64,000 bases of DNA from Rhodobacterales bacterium (GCA_026400355.1 JAPLPE010000016.1:1-64000); one strand, 5' to 3'; shown: positions 18,689-28,969, numbered from the stretch's first letter. A program made the numbers and translations. Notes: generated by a model from the letters alone, not told the origin.

Positions 18689-21363
18689 GTGGCGGCTCCG
18701 ATCACGGCTTCGGCCGCCTTGAAGGCGGCTTCGGCATTCGTGGCTGAAGTGCCGCCGCCCTGAGCCATATCGGGTCGTCCGCCGCCGCCCTTGCCGCCGA
18801 GTTCGGCAACGGCGGCGCGAAGCAGGTCGACCGCCGAGAGGCGGTCGGTGAGGTCGGACGTAACGCCGGCGGCGACAGCGGCCTTGCCGTCGGTGTCTGC
18901 GATCAGGAGGATCGCGCCCGAACCGATCTGGGCCTTCAGTTCGTCCACCAGTGCGGGGAGGTCCTTGCCGGTCACGCCGGAAAGAACCTGAGCTTTGAAC
19001 GATATGCCATTGATAACCTTTGCATCTGTCTGCGCCTTGGCCCCGCCGGACATGGCGAGTTCGCGGCGGAGCTGGGCCACTTCGTTTTCAAGCGCGCGAC
19101 GTTCGGTGAGGAGAACGCGGACGCGGTCCACCGTTTCGTTCACGGGTGCCTTGAGCGTGGCGGCGATATCGGCCAGACGGGCATCCTGGGCGCGGAGGTG
19201 GTCGAGCGCGGCCTGACCGGTAAGCGCCTCGATCCGGCGCACGCCGGAGGAAGAGGCGCTGTCGCCCAGAAGGACGAAGGCGCCGATGTCGCCGAGTTGG
19301 CGGACGTGTGTCCCGCCGCAGAGTTCGAGCGAATAGGTGGCACCATCGGTGCCCTTGCCAGAACCGGGCAGACGTCCCATCGAAACGACGCGGACTTCGT
19401 CACCGTATTTCTCGCCGAACAGCGCCTGCGCGCCAAGGGCGCGGGCGTCGTCGGGGGTCATCAGGCGGGTTTCGACGGTGCCATTCTGGCGGATCATGGC
19501 GTTCACCTCGGCCTCGACCGTGGCGAGTTCGGCTTTCTCCAGCGCCTTGCCGTGGCTGAAGTCAAAGCGCAGCCGATCGGGCGCGTTCAGCGAGCCGCGC
19601 TGAGCGATATGGTCGCCCAGCGTGCGGCGGAGCGCCTCGTTCACGAGGTGCGTGGCCGAGTGGTTGGCGCGGATGGCGCTGCGGCGGGTGTGGTCAACTT
19701 CGAGGCGCACGGTGTCGCCGGCAACCAGCCGCCCATTGTCTGGTGTGAACTCATGGGCAATCAACCGGCCGCCGCCAAACTTTCGAACGTCCGAAATGAA
19801 GCCATTGAGGTCATGCTTTTTGATCCCGGAAAGCCAGCCATGATCTGCCACCTGGCCACCAGACTCTGCGTAGAAAGGAGTTTGGTTAAACACAACCCAA
19901 CCACTTCCAAGTTCTTCGATGGCTTCGACTTCTTGCCCGTCCGACACGATAGCCAGAACTTGGCCTTCGGCACTTTCGGTCGTGTAGCCCAAGAAATCTG
20001 TGGCTCCCAAGCGGTCCGCCAAATCAAACCAAACTTCGGCGTCGGCGGATTGTCCCGTACCGGCCCAGGCGGCGCGGGCCTTGGCCTTTTGCTCTTCCAT
20101 CGCGGCGTCGAAACCGGCGAGGTCAACGCCCCTGCCCTTTTCGCGGAGCGCATCCTGCGTCAGGTCGAGCGGGAAGCCAAAGGTGTCGTAGAGGCGGAAG
20201 GCGGTCGTGCCGGGGAGGTCGGCGCCTTCGGGCAGGTGGCCGAGTTCGTCGTCGAGGAGGCGCAGGCCCCGGTCGAGCGTGGTCTTGAAGCGGGTTTCCT
20301 CGGCGCGGAGCGTTTCTTCGATCAGGGCCTTGGCGCGGCCGAGTTCGGGATAGGCCGCGCCCATTTCATGGACGAGCGCGGGGACGAGGCGGTGCATGAC
20401 CGGGTCCTTGGCCCCCAGAAGGTGCGCGTGGCGCATGGCGCGGCGCATGATGCGACGCAGGACATAGCCGCGGCCTTCGTTCGAGGGCATGACGCCGTCA
20501 GCGATCAGGAATGAGGTCGAGCGGAGGTGGTCGGCGATCACGCGGTGATGCGTCGTGCCGGGACCGTCGGGGTCGCTGCTGGTCGCGTGGGCCGACGCCT
20601 CGATCAGGGCGCGCATGAGGTCGGTGTCGTAGTTGTCGTGCTTGCCCTGCAGAAGCGCACCGATGCGTTCGAGCCCCATGCCGGTGTCGATCGACTGCAT
20701 GTCGAGCGGTTTCAACGTGCCGTCAGCGAACTGTTCGTTCTGCATGAAGACGTTGTTCCAGATCTCGATGTAGCGGTCGCCGTCCTCTTCGGCGGAACCC
20801 GGCGGGCCGCCCCAGATCGAGGGGCCGTGGTCGTAGAAGATTTCGGTGCAGGGGCCGCAGGGGCCGGTGGGACCCATGCGCCAGAAGTTGTCGTCCGTGG
20901 GGATGCGGATGATGCGTTCGTCGGGAAGGCCCGCGACCTTTTTCCAGATCGCGTGCGCCTCGTCATCGGTGTGGTAGATGGTGACGGTCAGCTTGTCCTT
21001 GTTCAGGCCGAAATCCTTGGTCAGGAGTTCCCAGGCAAAGGCGATGGCCTGATCCTTGAAATAGTCGCCGAAGCTGAAATTGCCCAGCATTTCAAAGAAG
21101 GTATGGTGGCGGGCGGTGTATCCCACATTGTCCAGATCGTTGTGCTTGCCACCGGCGCGGACGCATTTCTGCGCGGTGGTGGCGCGTTTGTAGTCGCGGG
21201 TTTCGACGCCGGTGAAGAGGTTCTTGAACTGGACCATGCCCGAGTTGGTGAACATCAGTGTCGGATCGTTGCGGGGGACCAGGGGCGAGGAGGCCACGAC
21301 TTCGTGCCCGTTGCGGGCGAAGAAATCGAGATAGGTGGAGCGGATGTCGGCAAGGCTCGTCAT
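18685..21363 (-). CDS. alaS: Alanyl-tRNA synthetase
   Basis: This 892-residue class II synthetase has the N-terminal [20 protein letters not shown], motif 1/2 region [18 protein letters not shown], and [16 protein letters not shown]. The editing domain zinc ligands are visible as [12 protein letters not shown] (HxxxH) and [14 protein letters not shown]. The glycine-rich C-Ala domain closes the protein ([15 protein letters not shown]). The gene lies between recA upstream and the overlapping DUF1330 gene downstream on the same strand, an arrangement common in Rhodobacterales. Confidence 0.98.
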   Translation of the reverse strand: MTSLADIRSTYLDFFARNGHEVVASSPLVPRNDPTLMFTNSGMVQFKNLFTGVETRDYKRATTAQKCVRAGGKHNDLDNVGYTARHHTFFEMLGNFSFGDYFKDQAIAFAWELLTKDFGLNKDKLTVTIYHTDDEAHAIWKKVAGLPDERIIRIPTDDNFWRMGPTGPCGPCTEIFYDHGPSIWGGPPGSAEEDGDRYIEIWNNVFMQNEQFADGTLKPLDMQSIDTGMGLERIGALLQGKHDNYDTDLMRALIEASAHATSSDPDGPGTTHHRVIADHLRSTSFLIADGVMPSNEGRGYVLRRIMRRAMRHAHLLGAKDPVMHRLVPALVHEMGAAYPELGRAKALIEETLRAEETRFKTTLDRGLRLLDDELGHLPEGADLPGTTAFRLYDTFGFPLDLTQDALREKGRGVDLAGFDAAMEEQKAKARAAWAGTGQSADAEVWFDLADRLGATDFLGYTTESAEGQVLAIVSDGQEVEAIEELGSGWVVFNQTPFYAESGGQVADHGWLSGIKKHDLNGFISDVRKFGGGRLIAHEFTPDNGRLVAGDTVRLEVDHTRRSAIRANHSATHLVNEALRRTLGDHIAQRGSLNAPDRLRFDFSHGKALEKAELATVEAEVNAMIRQNGTVETRLMTPDDARALGAQALFGEKYGDEVRVVSMGRLPGSGKGTDGATYSLELCGGTHVRQLGDIGAFVLLGDSASSSGVRRIEALTGQAALDHLRAQDARLADIAATLKAPVNETVDRVRVLLTERRALENEVAQLRRELAMSGGAKAQTDAKVINGISFKAQVLSGVTGKDLPALVDELKAQIGSGAILLIADTDGKAAVAAGVTSDLTDRLSAVDLLRAAVAELGGKGGGGRPDMAQGGGTSATNAEAAFKAAEAVIGAAT

Positions 21364-21455
21364 GGCGGTCCTTCGGGCAAACGTCTGGGGCTGCGATGGA
21401 ATAGACCCATGGGCAGGGGGCGTCCAGTGCCGAGTTGCGCGGGGGCGCGTGCAAG

Positions 21456-21489
21456 AAAAAGGCCGCCGCGGGCGGTTGCCCGGGCGGCC
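21456..21489 (-). terminator. Intrinsic terminator of recA
   Basis: On the minus strand a G+C-rich stem with outer arms GGCCGCC and GGCGGCC (21483-21489 and 21461-21467) is followed at once by TTTTT (21460-21456), 22 bp beyond the recA stop. This is a textbook Rho-independent terminator; it implies that alaS has its own promoter. Confidence 0.85.
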
Positions 21490-21510
21490 CTTGGCCAGGT
21501 GGTCGGATGC

Positions 21511-22590
21511 CTAGGGTTCGACCATGTCGTCGCCTGCATCGGTCACAGGTTCGGACATGGCAAACTCGAGCCCGTGGGAGGCGCGGATCTTGTCCTCGAT
21601 CGACATGGCGGTGGCGGGATGTTCCTTGAGGAAGGTCTTGGCGTTCTCTCGCCCCTGCCCGATCCGTTCATCGCCGTAGGAGAACCATGAGCCCGATTTC
21701 TCGACAACGCCGGCCTTGACGCCGAGGTCGAGAAGCTCGCCGGTCTTGGAGATGCCTTCGCCATACATGATGTCGAATTCGACTTCCTTGAACGGGGGGG
21801 CCACCTTGTTCTTGACGACCTTGACACGGGTGGTGTTGCCCACGACTTCCTCGCGGTCCTTGATCGCACCGATGCGGCGGATGTCGAGGCGGACGGAGGC
21901 GTAGAATTTCAGCGCGTTGCCGCCGGTAGTGGTTTCAGGCGAGCCGAACATGACGCCGATCTTCATCCGGATCTGGTTGATGAAGATGACCATGCAGTTC
22001 GAGCGGCTGATCGAACCGGTAAGCTTGCGCATGGCCTGGGACATGAGGCGGGCGTGGACGCCAACGGACGAGTCGCCCATGTCACCTTCAAGCTCGGACT
22101 TGGGCGTAAGGGCTGCGACTGAGTCGACCACGACGCAGGAGACGGCACCGGAGCGGACGAGCGTGTCGACGATTTCGAGGCCCTGTTCGCCGGTGTCAGG
22201 CTGGGAGATCAGGAGTTCATCGAGGTTGACACCCAGCTTCTTGGCATACTGGGGGTCGAGCGCGTGTTCGGCGTCGACGAAGGCGCAGACGCCGCCCATC
22301 TTCTGACATTCGGCCACGACATGGAGCGTGAGGGTGGTTTTGCCCGAGGATTCCGGCCCGTAGATCTCGATGATCCGGCCCTTGGGCAGACCGCCGATGC
22401 CAAGTGCGATGTCGAGGCCGAGGGAACCGGTGGAGATCGCCTCGATCTCGGGCATCTGATTCTGGCCGCCGAGGCGCATGATCGAGCCCTTGCCGAACTG
22501 CCGTTCGATCTGCTGCAGGGCGCTTTCCAATGCCTTAGCCTTGTCCGACGTCTTCTTGTCCATCATCGTGATCAGATCTGCCGTTGCCAT
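21511..22590 (-). CDS. recA: Recombinase RecA
   Basis: This protein of about 359 residues carries out homologous recombination and SOS coprotease functions. Walker A is [10 protein letters not shown], and the family blocks [35 protein letters not shown] and [15 protein letters not shown] are present. The start is placed at MATADLI because AAGGA lies 8 nt upstream; the frame opens 7 codons earlier (MTIRMGN) without a site. A LexA-type box sits 53 bp upstream and a strong terminator lies downstream, so the gene is monocistronic and SOS-controlled. Confidence 0.97.
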   Translation of the reverse strand: MATADLITMMDKKTSDKAKALESALQQIERQFGKGSIMRLGGQNQMPEIEAISTGSLGLDIALGIGGLPKGRIIEIYGPESSGKTTLTLHVVAECQKMGGVCAFVDAEHALDPQYAKKLGVNLDELLISQPDTGEQGLEIVDTLVRSGAVSCVVVDSVAALTPKSELEGDMGDSSVGVHARLMSQAMRKLTGSISRSNCMVIFINQIRMKIGVMFGSPETTTGGNALKFYASVRLDIRRIGAIKDREEVVGNTTRVKVVKNKVAPPFKEVEFDIMYGEGISKTGELLDLGVKAGVVEKSGSWFSYGDERIGQGRENAKTFLKEHPATAMSIEDKIRASHGLEFAMSEPVTDAGDDMVEP

Positions 22591-22642
22591 GTTTCCCATC
22601 CTTATTGTCATACCCCCTGCGTGGCGGCAATCGCTGGTTAAT

Positions 22643-22657
22643 GTTCTTGCCTTGTTC
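22643..22657. promoter_or_regulatory. LexA (SOS) box of recA, GTTC-N7-GTTC
   Basis: GTTC at 22643-22646 and GTTC at 22654-22657 are separated by exactly seven bases. This is the alphaproteobacterial LexA operator (a direct repeat, unlike the E. coli palindrome), known from Rhodobacter recA. It lies 53-67 bp upstream of the recA start, in the expected promoter position. Confidence 0.85.
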
Positions 22658-22773
22658 TCATTTCAATGAGACCAAAACGGGAACATTTCAAGTTAAATCT
22701 TCTGGACCCATTGTTTTCCGCGAGGGGTTAAGGAGTAGTTTACAAGGACGCAAAGGTGAGAACGGGGTAAGAA

Positions 22774-23373
22774 TTGCTGGTATTCTGGAAGGAACGTCTG
22801 GTGTTGCTGGCAGTGCCCAAGACGGGCACGACGGCGTTGCAGCGGGCGCTGGGGCCGAAAGCATCCATGGTGATGCGCGATCCGCCGACGCTGAAGCACA
22901 CGCCGGTCTATCGCTACAAGCGGTTCGTGGAGCCGATGTTCGGGCAGGCCGGTGGCGAGGGATTCGAAACGGTGGCCGCCATTCGGCAACCGGTCGAATG
23001 GCTGTCGTCCTGGTACAGGTACCGGCACCGGGATGATCTGGCGGGGCATCCCAACAGCACGCGAGGGGTGAGTTTTGATGACTTCGTGACGGAATACACC
23101 AAGGGAAAGCCTGCGCCCTATGCAGCGCTGGGGTCGCAAGCGCGGTTTGTGCAGGGCAAGGCCGGCGAGATCGGGGTCACGCATCTGTTCCGCTATGAGC
23201 AGCAGGACAGGCTGTTTGCGTTTCTGGAGGAAAGGCTGGAGGTCAAGATCGATCTGCAGCGGATGAATGTCTCGCCCAAGATGGCGGTGGGGTTGTCGGC
23301 AGAGGTTGAGGCGCTTTACCGGCGGAGATGTGCGGATGAGTTTGCGGTTTGGGAAGCGGCGGGGCGGGGATAG
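22774..23373 (+). CDS. Sulfotransferase-like protein
   Basis: This 199-residue protein starts at TTG 22774. The N-terminus LVLLAVPKTGTTALQRAL is the 5'-phosphosulfate-binding loop of PAPS-dependent sulfotransferases, and AAIRQPVEWLSSWYRY matches the 3'-phosphate-binding motif with the Arg and Ser. The short length resembles bacterial sulfotransferase-family-2-like proteins. The acceptor is unknown. It stands alone, divergent from recA and convergent with the histidine kinase gene. The start is uncertain because no strong ribosome binding site precedes it. Confidence 0.75.
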   Translation: MLVFWKERLVLLAVPKTGTTALQRALGPKASMVMRDPPTLKHTPVYRYKRFVEPMFGQAGGEGFETVAAIRQPVEWLSSWYRYRHRDDLAGHPNSTRGVSFDDFVTEYTKGKPAPYAALGSQARFVQGKAGEIGVTHLFRYEQQDRLFAFLEERLEVKIDLQRMNVSPKMAVGLSAEVEALYRRRCADEFAVWEAAGRG

Positions 23374-23463
23374 CCGGTTTGGCGTAGCTCAGCCGCTTTG
23401 GCGGCGGTCGTCCGCGTGGGCTACGCGACCTCGCCGGGGGCGGCAGTGTGATGTGCGCGGGGC

Positions 23464-23481
23464 GGTGCGCGGAAGCGCACC
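23464..23481. terminator. Perfect hairpin between convergent genes
   Basis: GGTGCGC and GCGCACC pair around a GGAA tetraloop, between the sulfotransferase-like gene (+) and the histidine kinase gene (-). No T-run is evident on either side, so termination is inferred from position. Confidence 0.4.
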
Positions 23482-23531
23482 CTGTGGCGGGGATGGCGAG
23501 GTGAACCCCGCCCTGCACTTTTGCGACTGAG

Positions 23532-24854
23532 CTAGCGTGCAAGGACCAGATCGGCGCGCAAACCGCCCAGCGCTGCGCTGTCACCAAGGCGCAGGACGCC
23601 GCCGTGGGCGCGGGCGATGTCGGCGACGATGGCAAGCCCCAGCCCCACACCGGAGCCGAGGTCCTGATTGCGCGCGGGGTCGAGTCGGGAGAAGGGTTTC
23701 AGCGCTTCCTCGCGCTGGTCAGGGGGGATGCCGGGGCCGTCATCTTCGACGCTGATGCGGATGGTGCGTTCGCTGAAAGAGAGCGTCAGATCGGCCTGCC
23801 CGCCGTAGCGCAGTGCATTCCCGATCAGGTTGTCGAGCGCCCGGCGGATTGCCAAGGGGCGCAACGGCACGGGGCCGGGATTGTTGCCTTCGACAGCCAG
23901 AAGGGTCGCGGCCTGTCCTGCCCTGCGGGCGTCTGACACCACCTGTTCGACAAGGGCCACGGTGTCGGTCGGCTCCAGCGCGTCAGACGCATCGGCGCGG
24001 ATGAAATCGAGGAAGGCGTCGAGCATGTGCTGCATGTCGTCAAGGTCGCGGCGCAAAGGCTCGGCCTCGGGGTCGTCGATCAGGGAAAGTCCCAGGCGCA
24101 TGCGGGTGAGCGGCGTGCGGAGATCGTGGCTGATCCCCGAGAGCATCAGGGTCCGGGTCTGGGCCTGGCGTTCGATCCTGTTGCGCATGTCGAGAAAGGC
24201 CGCCCCTGCCGTCCGGACCTCGGCTGCCCCGGAAGGGCGGTAAGGCTGGATACGACCCTTGCCGTATTCGGTTGCAGCGAGGGCAAGCTGGCGGATCGGT
24301 CGCAACTGGTTGCGCAGAAAAATGTAGGCGATGAGCATCAGGAGGAGGCCCAGCACCGCGATCATCACGAGAAGTTGGTGTGGATTGGAGGCCGAGACCC
24401 TGGTCCGGTCAAAGGAAACCTGCATGTCGCCCTGACTGGTGGCGATCCGGAGTGTGACTTCGCGCGGGGTCGACAGGTCAACAGGGCCGATCGCGGGGAT
24501 GCTGTCGTGCAGCGTCTTGATCATGGCGCGGCCTGAGAGGTCATAGAAATCGCGGCTGTCGTCTGCCCGCGTTTCGGGCGCGGGAAGGGTGATCGTGAGG
24601 CCAAGGGGGGTGCCTACGGCTGCGGCCTGCCGGAATGCCGTGACGGCATCCGGGGCGGCATCGGCGATCTGGAGCAGGTATTCCAGTTCGAGGATGACCG
24701 ACCGGGTCATCTGCCGGGTCACGTCTTCGTAGTAGCGCTGCACGAAACTGACCGAGATGACGATCTGGAGCGTCAGGATCGGCACCAGCAGGATAAGCGC
24801 CGCCCGCCCGTACAGGCTGCGCGGCAGGTAGCGTTTGAGCCACTGAAAGAACAT
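23532..24854 (-). CDS. EnvZ-like sensor histidine kinase
   Basis: This 440-residue inner-membrane kinase has a first transmembrane helix at about residues 17-38, a periplasmic loop of about 120 residues, a second helix at about 161-181 (LLVMIAVLGLLLMLIAYIFL), a HAMP linker, a HisKA domain with SGISHDLRTPLTRMR (phospho-acceptor His243) and an HATPase domain with IGNALRYGG (N box) and VEDDGPGIP, GSGVGLGLAIV (G boxes). The layout is that of EnvZ-type kinases. No response regulator gene is adjacent: the neighbours are a convergent sulfotransferase-like gene and a divergent MBL-fold gene. Partner and stimulus are therefore unknown. Confidence 0.9.
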   Translation of the reverse strand: MFFQWLKRYLPRSLYGRAALILLVPILTLQIVISVSFVQRYYEDVTRQMTRSVILELEYLLQIADAAPDAVTAFRQAAAVGTPLGLTITLPAPETRADDSRDFYDLSGRAMIKTLHDSIPAIGPVDLSTPREVTLRIATSQGDMQVSFDRTRVSASNPHQLLVMIAVLGLLLMLIAYIFLRNQLRPIRQLALAATEYGKGRIQPYRPSGAAEVRTAGAAFLDMRNRIERQAQTRTLMLSGISHDLRTPLTRMRLGLSLIDDPEAEPLRRDLDDMQHMLDAFLDFIRADASDALEPTDTVALVEQVVSDARRAGQAATLLAVEGNNPGPVPLRPLAIRRALDNLIGNALRYGGQADLTLSFSERTIRISVEDDGPGIPPDQREEALKPFSRLDPARNQDLGSGVGLGLAIVADIARAHGGVLRLGDSAALGGLRADLVLAR

Positions 24855-24899
24855 GGGCTAGAGTTAGCCCGAGAGGCGCAGCGGGGAAAGGACGAAGCG

Positions 24900-25769
24900 T
24901 TGGAAGAGGTCTGGCCGGGCATCCTGCGTGTGATCGCGCCGAACCCGTCTCTGATGACGGAGCGGGGGACGAATACCTATCTGCTGGGCCGGGACCGGGT
25001 GATTGTGATTGACCCGGGGCCCTTGGACGAGACGCATCTGGCGGCGCTTCTGCGTGCTTTGGCCGGGCGGGCGGTGGAACAGATCATCGTGACCCACAGC
25101 CATCTGGACCATTCAGGTCTTGCCCCTTCCCTGTCGCGGGCCACGGGCGCGCAGGTTCTGGCATTTGGCGACAGCCATGCCGGACGGTCGGCTGTGATGG
25201 AGACGCTGGCGCTGCAGGGGCTGGCTGGCGGGGGCGAAGGCGTCGATGCGGCGTTCACGCCGGATGTGACGGTGGCCCATGGCGAGGTGATCGAGACCGG
25301 AGCCGGGCTGGTTCGGGTCATCCATACGCCAGGGCATTTCGGGAACCATCTGAGCCTGCAGTGGGGCGATGTGGTGTTCAGTGGCGATCATGTGATGGGC
25401 TGGGCCACGTCGCTCGTCTCGCCTCCCGACGGAGATCTCACCGATTTCATGCAGTCGCTTGCCCGCCTGCGTGAGGCCGGGGCGCGGATCCTGCTGCCAG
25501 GGCATGGTGCCGCAGTGACCGATCCAGAGGGGCGTATCGATTGGCTGACCGCGCACCGGAAAGCGCGCGAGGCGCAGATCCTTGACGCGCTGGCAGAGGG
25601 TCCCGCGGGTGTGGAGCGGCTGACGGCCAGAGTCTATGCCGATGTGCCGGTGGCTCTTCACGTGGCTGCGGGGCGCAACGTGCTGGCGCATCTGATTGAT
25701 CTGGCAGGCAGAAAGCGCGTCGAGGCTCTGCCGGATCTGCGCCATGACGCAGTCTACCGGCTGATATGA
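24900..25769 (+). CDS. MBL-fold metallo-hydrolase (LACTB2-like)
   Basis: This 289-residue protein starts at TTG 24900, preceded by AAAGGA at a good distance. The zinc-binding motif is VTHSHLDHSGLAPSL (HxHxDH near residues 66-71), with further ligands in HTPGHFGNHLSLQW, VFSGDHVMGW and LPGHGAAVTDP, and a C-terminal winged-helix-like tail (AEGPAGVERLTARVY). This architecture matches LACTB2-like metallo-beta-lactamase-fold hydrolases; substrates in that group range from RNA to thioesters, so none is assigned here. It is divergent from the histidine kinase gene and lies 70 bp before tRNA-Asn. Confidence 0.88.
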   Translation: MEEVWPGILRVIAPNPSLMTERGTNTYLLGRDRVIVIDPGPLDETHLAALLRALAGRAVEQIIVTHSHLDHSGLAPSLSRATGAQVLAFGDSHAGRSAVMETLALQGLAGGGEGVDAAFTPDVTVAHGEVIETGAGLVRVIHTPGHFGNHLSLQWGDVVFSGDHVMGWATSLVSPPDGDLTDFMQSLARLREAGARILLPGHGAAVTDPEGRIDWLTAHRKAREAQILDALAEGPAGVERLTARVYADVPVALHVAAGRNVLAHLIDLAGRKRVEALPDLRHDAVYRLI

Positions 25770-25839
25770 AAGGAATGGTATTTTTCTTTGCCAACCCACT
25801 GGACGCTGCCAAGGGGCATTGCTATACGCAACCGCGTGA

Positions 25840-25914
25840 TCCGACGTAGCTCAGCGGTAGAGCAGTTGACTGTTAATCAATTGGTCGTAGGTTCGATCCC
25901 TACCGTCGGAGCCA
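25840..25914 (+). tRNA. tRNA-Asn (anticodon GTT)
   Basis: This 75-nt tRNA has the acceptor arms TCCGACG and CGTCGGA, the D arm GCTCAGCGGTAGAGC, an anticodon loop CTGTTAA (anticodon GTT), the T arm GTAGG-TTCGATC-CCTAC and an encoded CCA. Its 3' side abuts a repeat-bearing, relic-rich accessory zone, so it is a plausible integration site. Confidence 0.97.
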
Positions 25915-25948
25915 AAAATCCCAAGAAAATCAGGTGATTAGGCGCAGG

Positions 25949-26021
25949 CTGGGACCCACGCCGCCCTAGCCCTGTCCGCTTGGGTCCCGAGGTGGGTCCC
26001 AGTTTGGCCCGCTTGGGTCCC
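25949..26021. repeat. Inverted and direct repeats on the 3' side of tRNA-Asn
   Basis: CTGGGACCCAC (25949-25959) and GTGGGTCCCAG (25992-26002) form a perfect 11-bp inverted repeat. CCGCTTGGGTCCC occurs twice, at 25976-25988 and 26009-26021. Clustered GGGTCCC motifs next to a tRNA 3' end suggest a recombination site or the degenerate tail of an integrase gene. No integrase gene is present in the window. Confidence 0.65.
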
Positions 26022-26167
26022 ATCGCAAGACAGCGTGAGTGAGCGGGAGGCGGATTCGCGTTGGGCGCCGCGCATCTGGTCGCCGCAGATCATCGAATCC
26101 TTGCGATGCCCAGCGCAAATGGGCTCAATCTTCCGAAGAGCATGAAGGTGTTCCAAATGGGTGACGA

Positions 26168-28568
26168 ATGAGCCTGCACGAAGCGCTGACCCGCGCCAAG
26201 ACGGAAGAGGACGTCAAGGACGCCTTCATCAAGGCGCTCGGGCTCAAGGGTGTGAACAAAGGGCTGATTGACATTCAGACGCCTGAGATCTGGTTCGAGG
26301 CCAAAGAGGCACCCTCTCCGCCACTGCTGATGTTTGCGCAACTGCTGGTCTATGTTCGGGCCGCCCGCAAGCGCGGCGAGGCCATTCCCGGCTTTCTATG
26401 CGTGATTGACCGCGAGAAGGCGGCACTGATGCCAACCGAGCACGCCATGCCCCTCCTGGATGACAAGACTATCGTCTGGCCCAAAGCGGGATCTGCGGCC
26501 GACAAGTCGCTGGCTGCTCAGATAGCACCGACCATCGAAACCCACTTCATCCTCTACCAGATAGACGGCTACGAGGCCGAGTTCATCAAGGCCGCGAAGG
26601 ATGCCGTCCGCGAAGGCCGGATTATCCGCACTCCGATTACCCCCGACAATCTGCGGCAGGTATTTGACAAATGGGTGGCGATGGTCGGCGTCGAACTCGG
26701 CGTGAAGCGCGAGGCGGATTACGCCGTACTATTCTTTGCCGACATCATGGATGACGGGCGATCCGCGGCGATGACGAACCTGCCCGCGCGGCTTTTGTTC
26801 AACGGCGACCGTCCGGTGTTCATCATGGGGGCCGAGCAATACGAACTGGCCACCGAGCGCGGCTATCGCAATTTCTGGAACATCTATCACCGCCCGCCCG
26901 AACAGAAGCATCGGCACTATCTCTTGGAACGGCGCGACAGCCTGCTGCCGCTGGACGAGCAGAAGTTCAAGGGCGCGTTCTATACCCCGTTGCATATCGT
27001 CGACAAAGCCTATGACCAGTTGGCCGCGACGCTGGGGGCGGACTGGCAGCAGAGATATATCGTCTGGGACATGTGCGCGGGTGTGGGCAATCTGGAAGCC
27101 AAGCACAGCAACCTGCGCAATGTCTTCATGTCCACGCTAGATCAGGCCGACGTGACGATCATGCGCAGCAACCCCGCCTTCGCGGGGGCCGAGATTTTTC
27201 AGTATGATTATCTGAACGACGATGTGACCGATTTCGGTCAGATAGACTACGATATATCGGGCAAGGTGCCGCAGGCGCTGCGACAGGCAATTGCCGATGC
27301 GAAAGAGGGGAAGCAGGGCGCTAAGCCGATACTGTTGCTGATCAATCCCCCCTATGCCGAGGCGATGAATGCCGATAACATCACAGACGATGGCGAAAAG
27401 GCAGGCATGAAAACGGGCGTTGCCAAAACCCGTGTCGGCCATGGAATGGGCGATCATGGCTATGCAGCGCGCGAACTGTTCGCGCAGTTTTTGCATCGGA
27501 TAGTTCGCGAACTGCCGCGCGCGAAACTGGCCATGTTCAGTACGCTAAAATATGTGAATGCGCCGAATTTCACCGAATTTCGGCGGGACTGGACAGCGCA
27601 ATATCTGGATGGCTTTATTGTTCACAGCAAGGCATTTGATGGGCTGAAGGGAAATTTTCCGATTGGATTCTTGGTTTGGGATTTGGCGGTAGACCTGCCT
27701 GCGCAATCTATCGGTGTGATCGCGCTGGATAAGTTTGGCGAAGTTGTCGGGCAACATACCTTTTTCCGCGAACCGCCGCGCCCGCCACTGGCCGACTGGA
27801 TTATTCGTCCGCGATCAAATCGAACCCCAGCCGTTCCACCAAAAAAACGCGCTATTGCCGACAACCAGCACAATTGATGTGCGTGGACGGTCGTGGGCGG
27901 ATGGTGCTATAGGAAGTATGATTGCATTCGGAAATGATTTGCAACACGCAGCGACGACTGGCCTGTTGTCGTCAGGCTATGGAAACGCTGGCGCGTTTTT
28001 CGTAACCGAAGACAACCTCTGGCAAGCCGCCGTCGTCTTTTCCGTCCGTCGCCTGATCAAACCCACATGGCTCAATGACCGCGACCAGTTCCTGCAACCC
28101 TCACATCCGCTGTCAGACGAATTCAGGTCCGATTGCCTTGTCTGGATGCTGTTCAACGGCAGCAATCTGACAGCCGGGGCAGACGGGCTGCGCTGGAACG
28201 ATCGGGACTGGTCGCTCATCAATCACTTCATCCCATACACCGAAGCCGAAGTTGGCGCGAAGGCCAGGTTTGAGAGCGATTTCATGGTGCGGTACATGGC
28301 CGGGATGAAGTTCTCGTCCGAGGCGAAGGCTGTGTTGGACGAGGGCCGGAAGTTATTCCAGCACTTTCATGCGACGGGCTTTCCCAACAAGATCAGGCAG
28401 GAATACAAGTTGGGCCGAGCAGACGCCGGATGGCATCAGGTGCGCCGCTCGCTCGAAGATTTCATCGAGACAGTTCTAATCGACTTCTCGCCTTTCAAGG
28501 CCGCCTACGCGGATCTGACCGCGAAGTTGCGCCCCCAGGTGTTCGAACTTGGATTCTTGCCAAGTTGA
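26168..28568 (+). pseudogene. Type IIG restriction-modification enzyme (fused nuclease/N6-adenine methylase), frameshifted
   Basis: The first frame (26168-27877) encodes an N-terminal region with QTPEIWFEAKE (possible PD-ExK nuclease), then the methylase with FYTPLHIVDKAYDQL, SAM motif I VWDMCAGVGNLEAKH and catalytic motif IV LLINPPYAEAM. The second frame continues from about 27846 to 28568 with GAIGSMIAFGNDLQHA and the target-recognition-like C-terminus ending VFELGFLPS. The change of frame falls at a run of seven A (27841-27847); with six A the two frames join as one protein of about 800 residues. The gene lies just after tRNA-Asn and has no separate modification or specificity gene. It could be inactive, phase-variable or a sequencing error at the homopolymer. 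Confidence 0.8.
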
Positions 28569-28686
28569 GCGAAGTCGACTGGCGGACGAAGGGCATCCAG
28601 AATGTCGGGTGCAATAGGTGCATAATCTGCGCTTCCCGACGTAGAACAACTGGGCGCCGCAAAACAGTAGCCCCCAGATAAGCGCG

Positions 28687-28712
28687 CCCTCGCATCTGGG
28701 CGGATGCGAGGG
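28687..28712. terminator. Perfect 10-bp hairpin after the restriction-modification gene
   Basis: CCCTCGCATC pairs with GATGCGAGGG around TGGGCG, 119 bp after the last restriction-modification codon. There is no T-run, and the flanking GCGC can extend the stem. It may be a terminator or a repeat-type hairpin. Confidence 0.45.
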
Positions 28713-28734
28713 CGGGGCGCGGCAAGGCACCGTG

Positions 28735-28960
28735 ACTTGACCTGTTGACAGGTCAATCGCCCAGACGCTGTCGATGTCGGAGACGTCGAGCATCCCGTTG
28801 AGTACCGCCATCCCCATGGGCGCGTCGAGCCTCGTGGCGAAGGCCATGTTCTGCACGGCGCCAGAGGCGTCCATGGTGGCTATGAAGCCGTCGCCATCCT
28901 TCGTCATCGAGTCCGGTGCCCATGTTGGACACATAGAACGGATCACCGCGAACATGCTGG
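28735..28960 (-). pseudogene. Relic of a beta-propeller protein (SMP-30/NHL-like)
   Basis: On the minus strand, about 75 residues remain in two frames: DPFYVSNMGTG, then after a shift DGDGFIATMDASG, AVQNMAFATRLDAPMGMAVL and DVSDIDSVWAIDLSTGQV. Repeated strands of this kind occur in SMP-30/gluconolactonase and NHL beta-propellers. There is no start codon or complete domain, and both ends are cut. It abuts the cbbX relic on the other strand. Confidence 0.55.
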
Positions 28961-28969
28961 CCTGGCAGG

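Noticed and set aside
19198-21690. Two long plus-strand frames opposite alaS and recA
   Set aside because: They are antisense shadows caused by strong codon bias in the real genes; no ribosome binding sites or motifs.
27841-27847. Programmed -1 ribosomal frameshift at A_AAA_AAA in the restriction-modification gene
   Set aside because: The heptamer has the right phase for -1 slippage, but the downstream protein-like frame is +1, so -1 slippage would not produce it.
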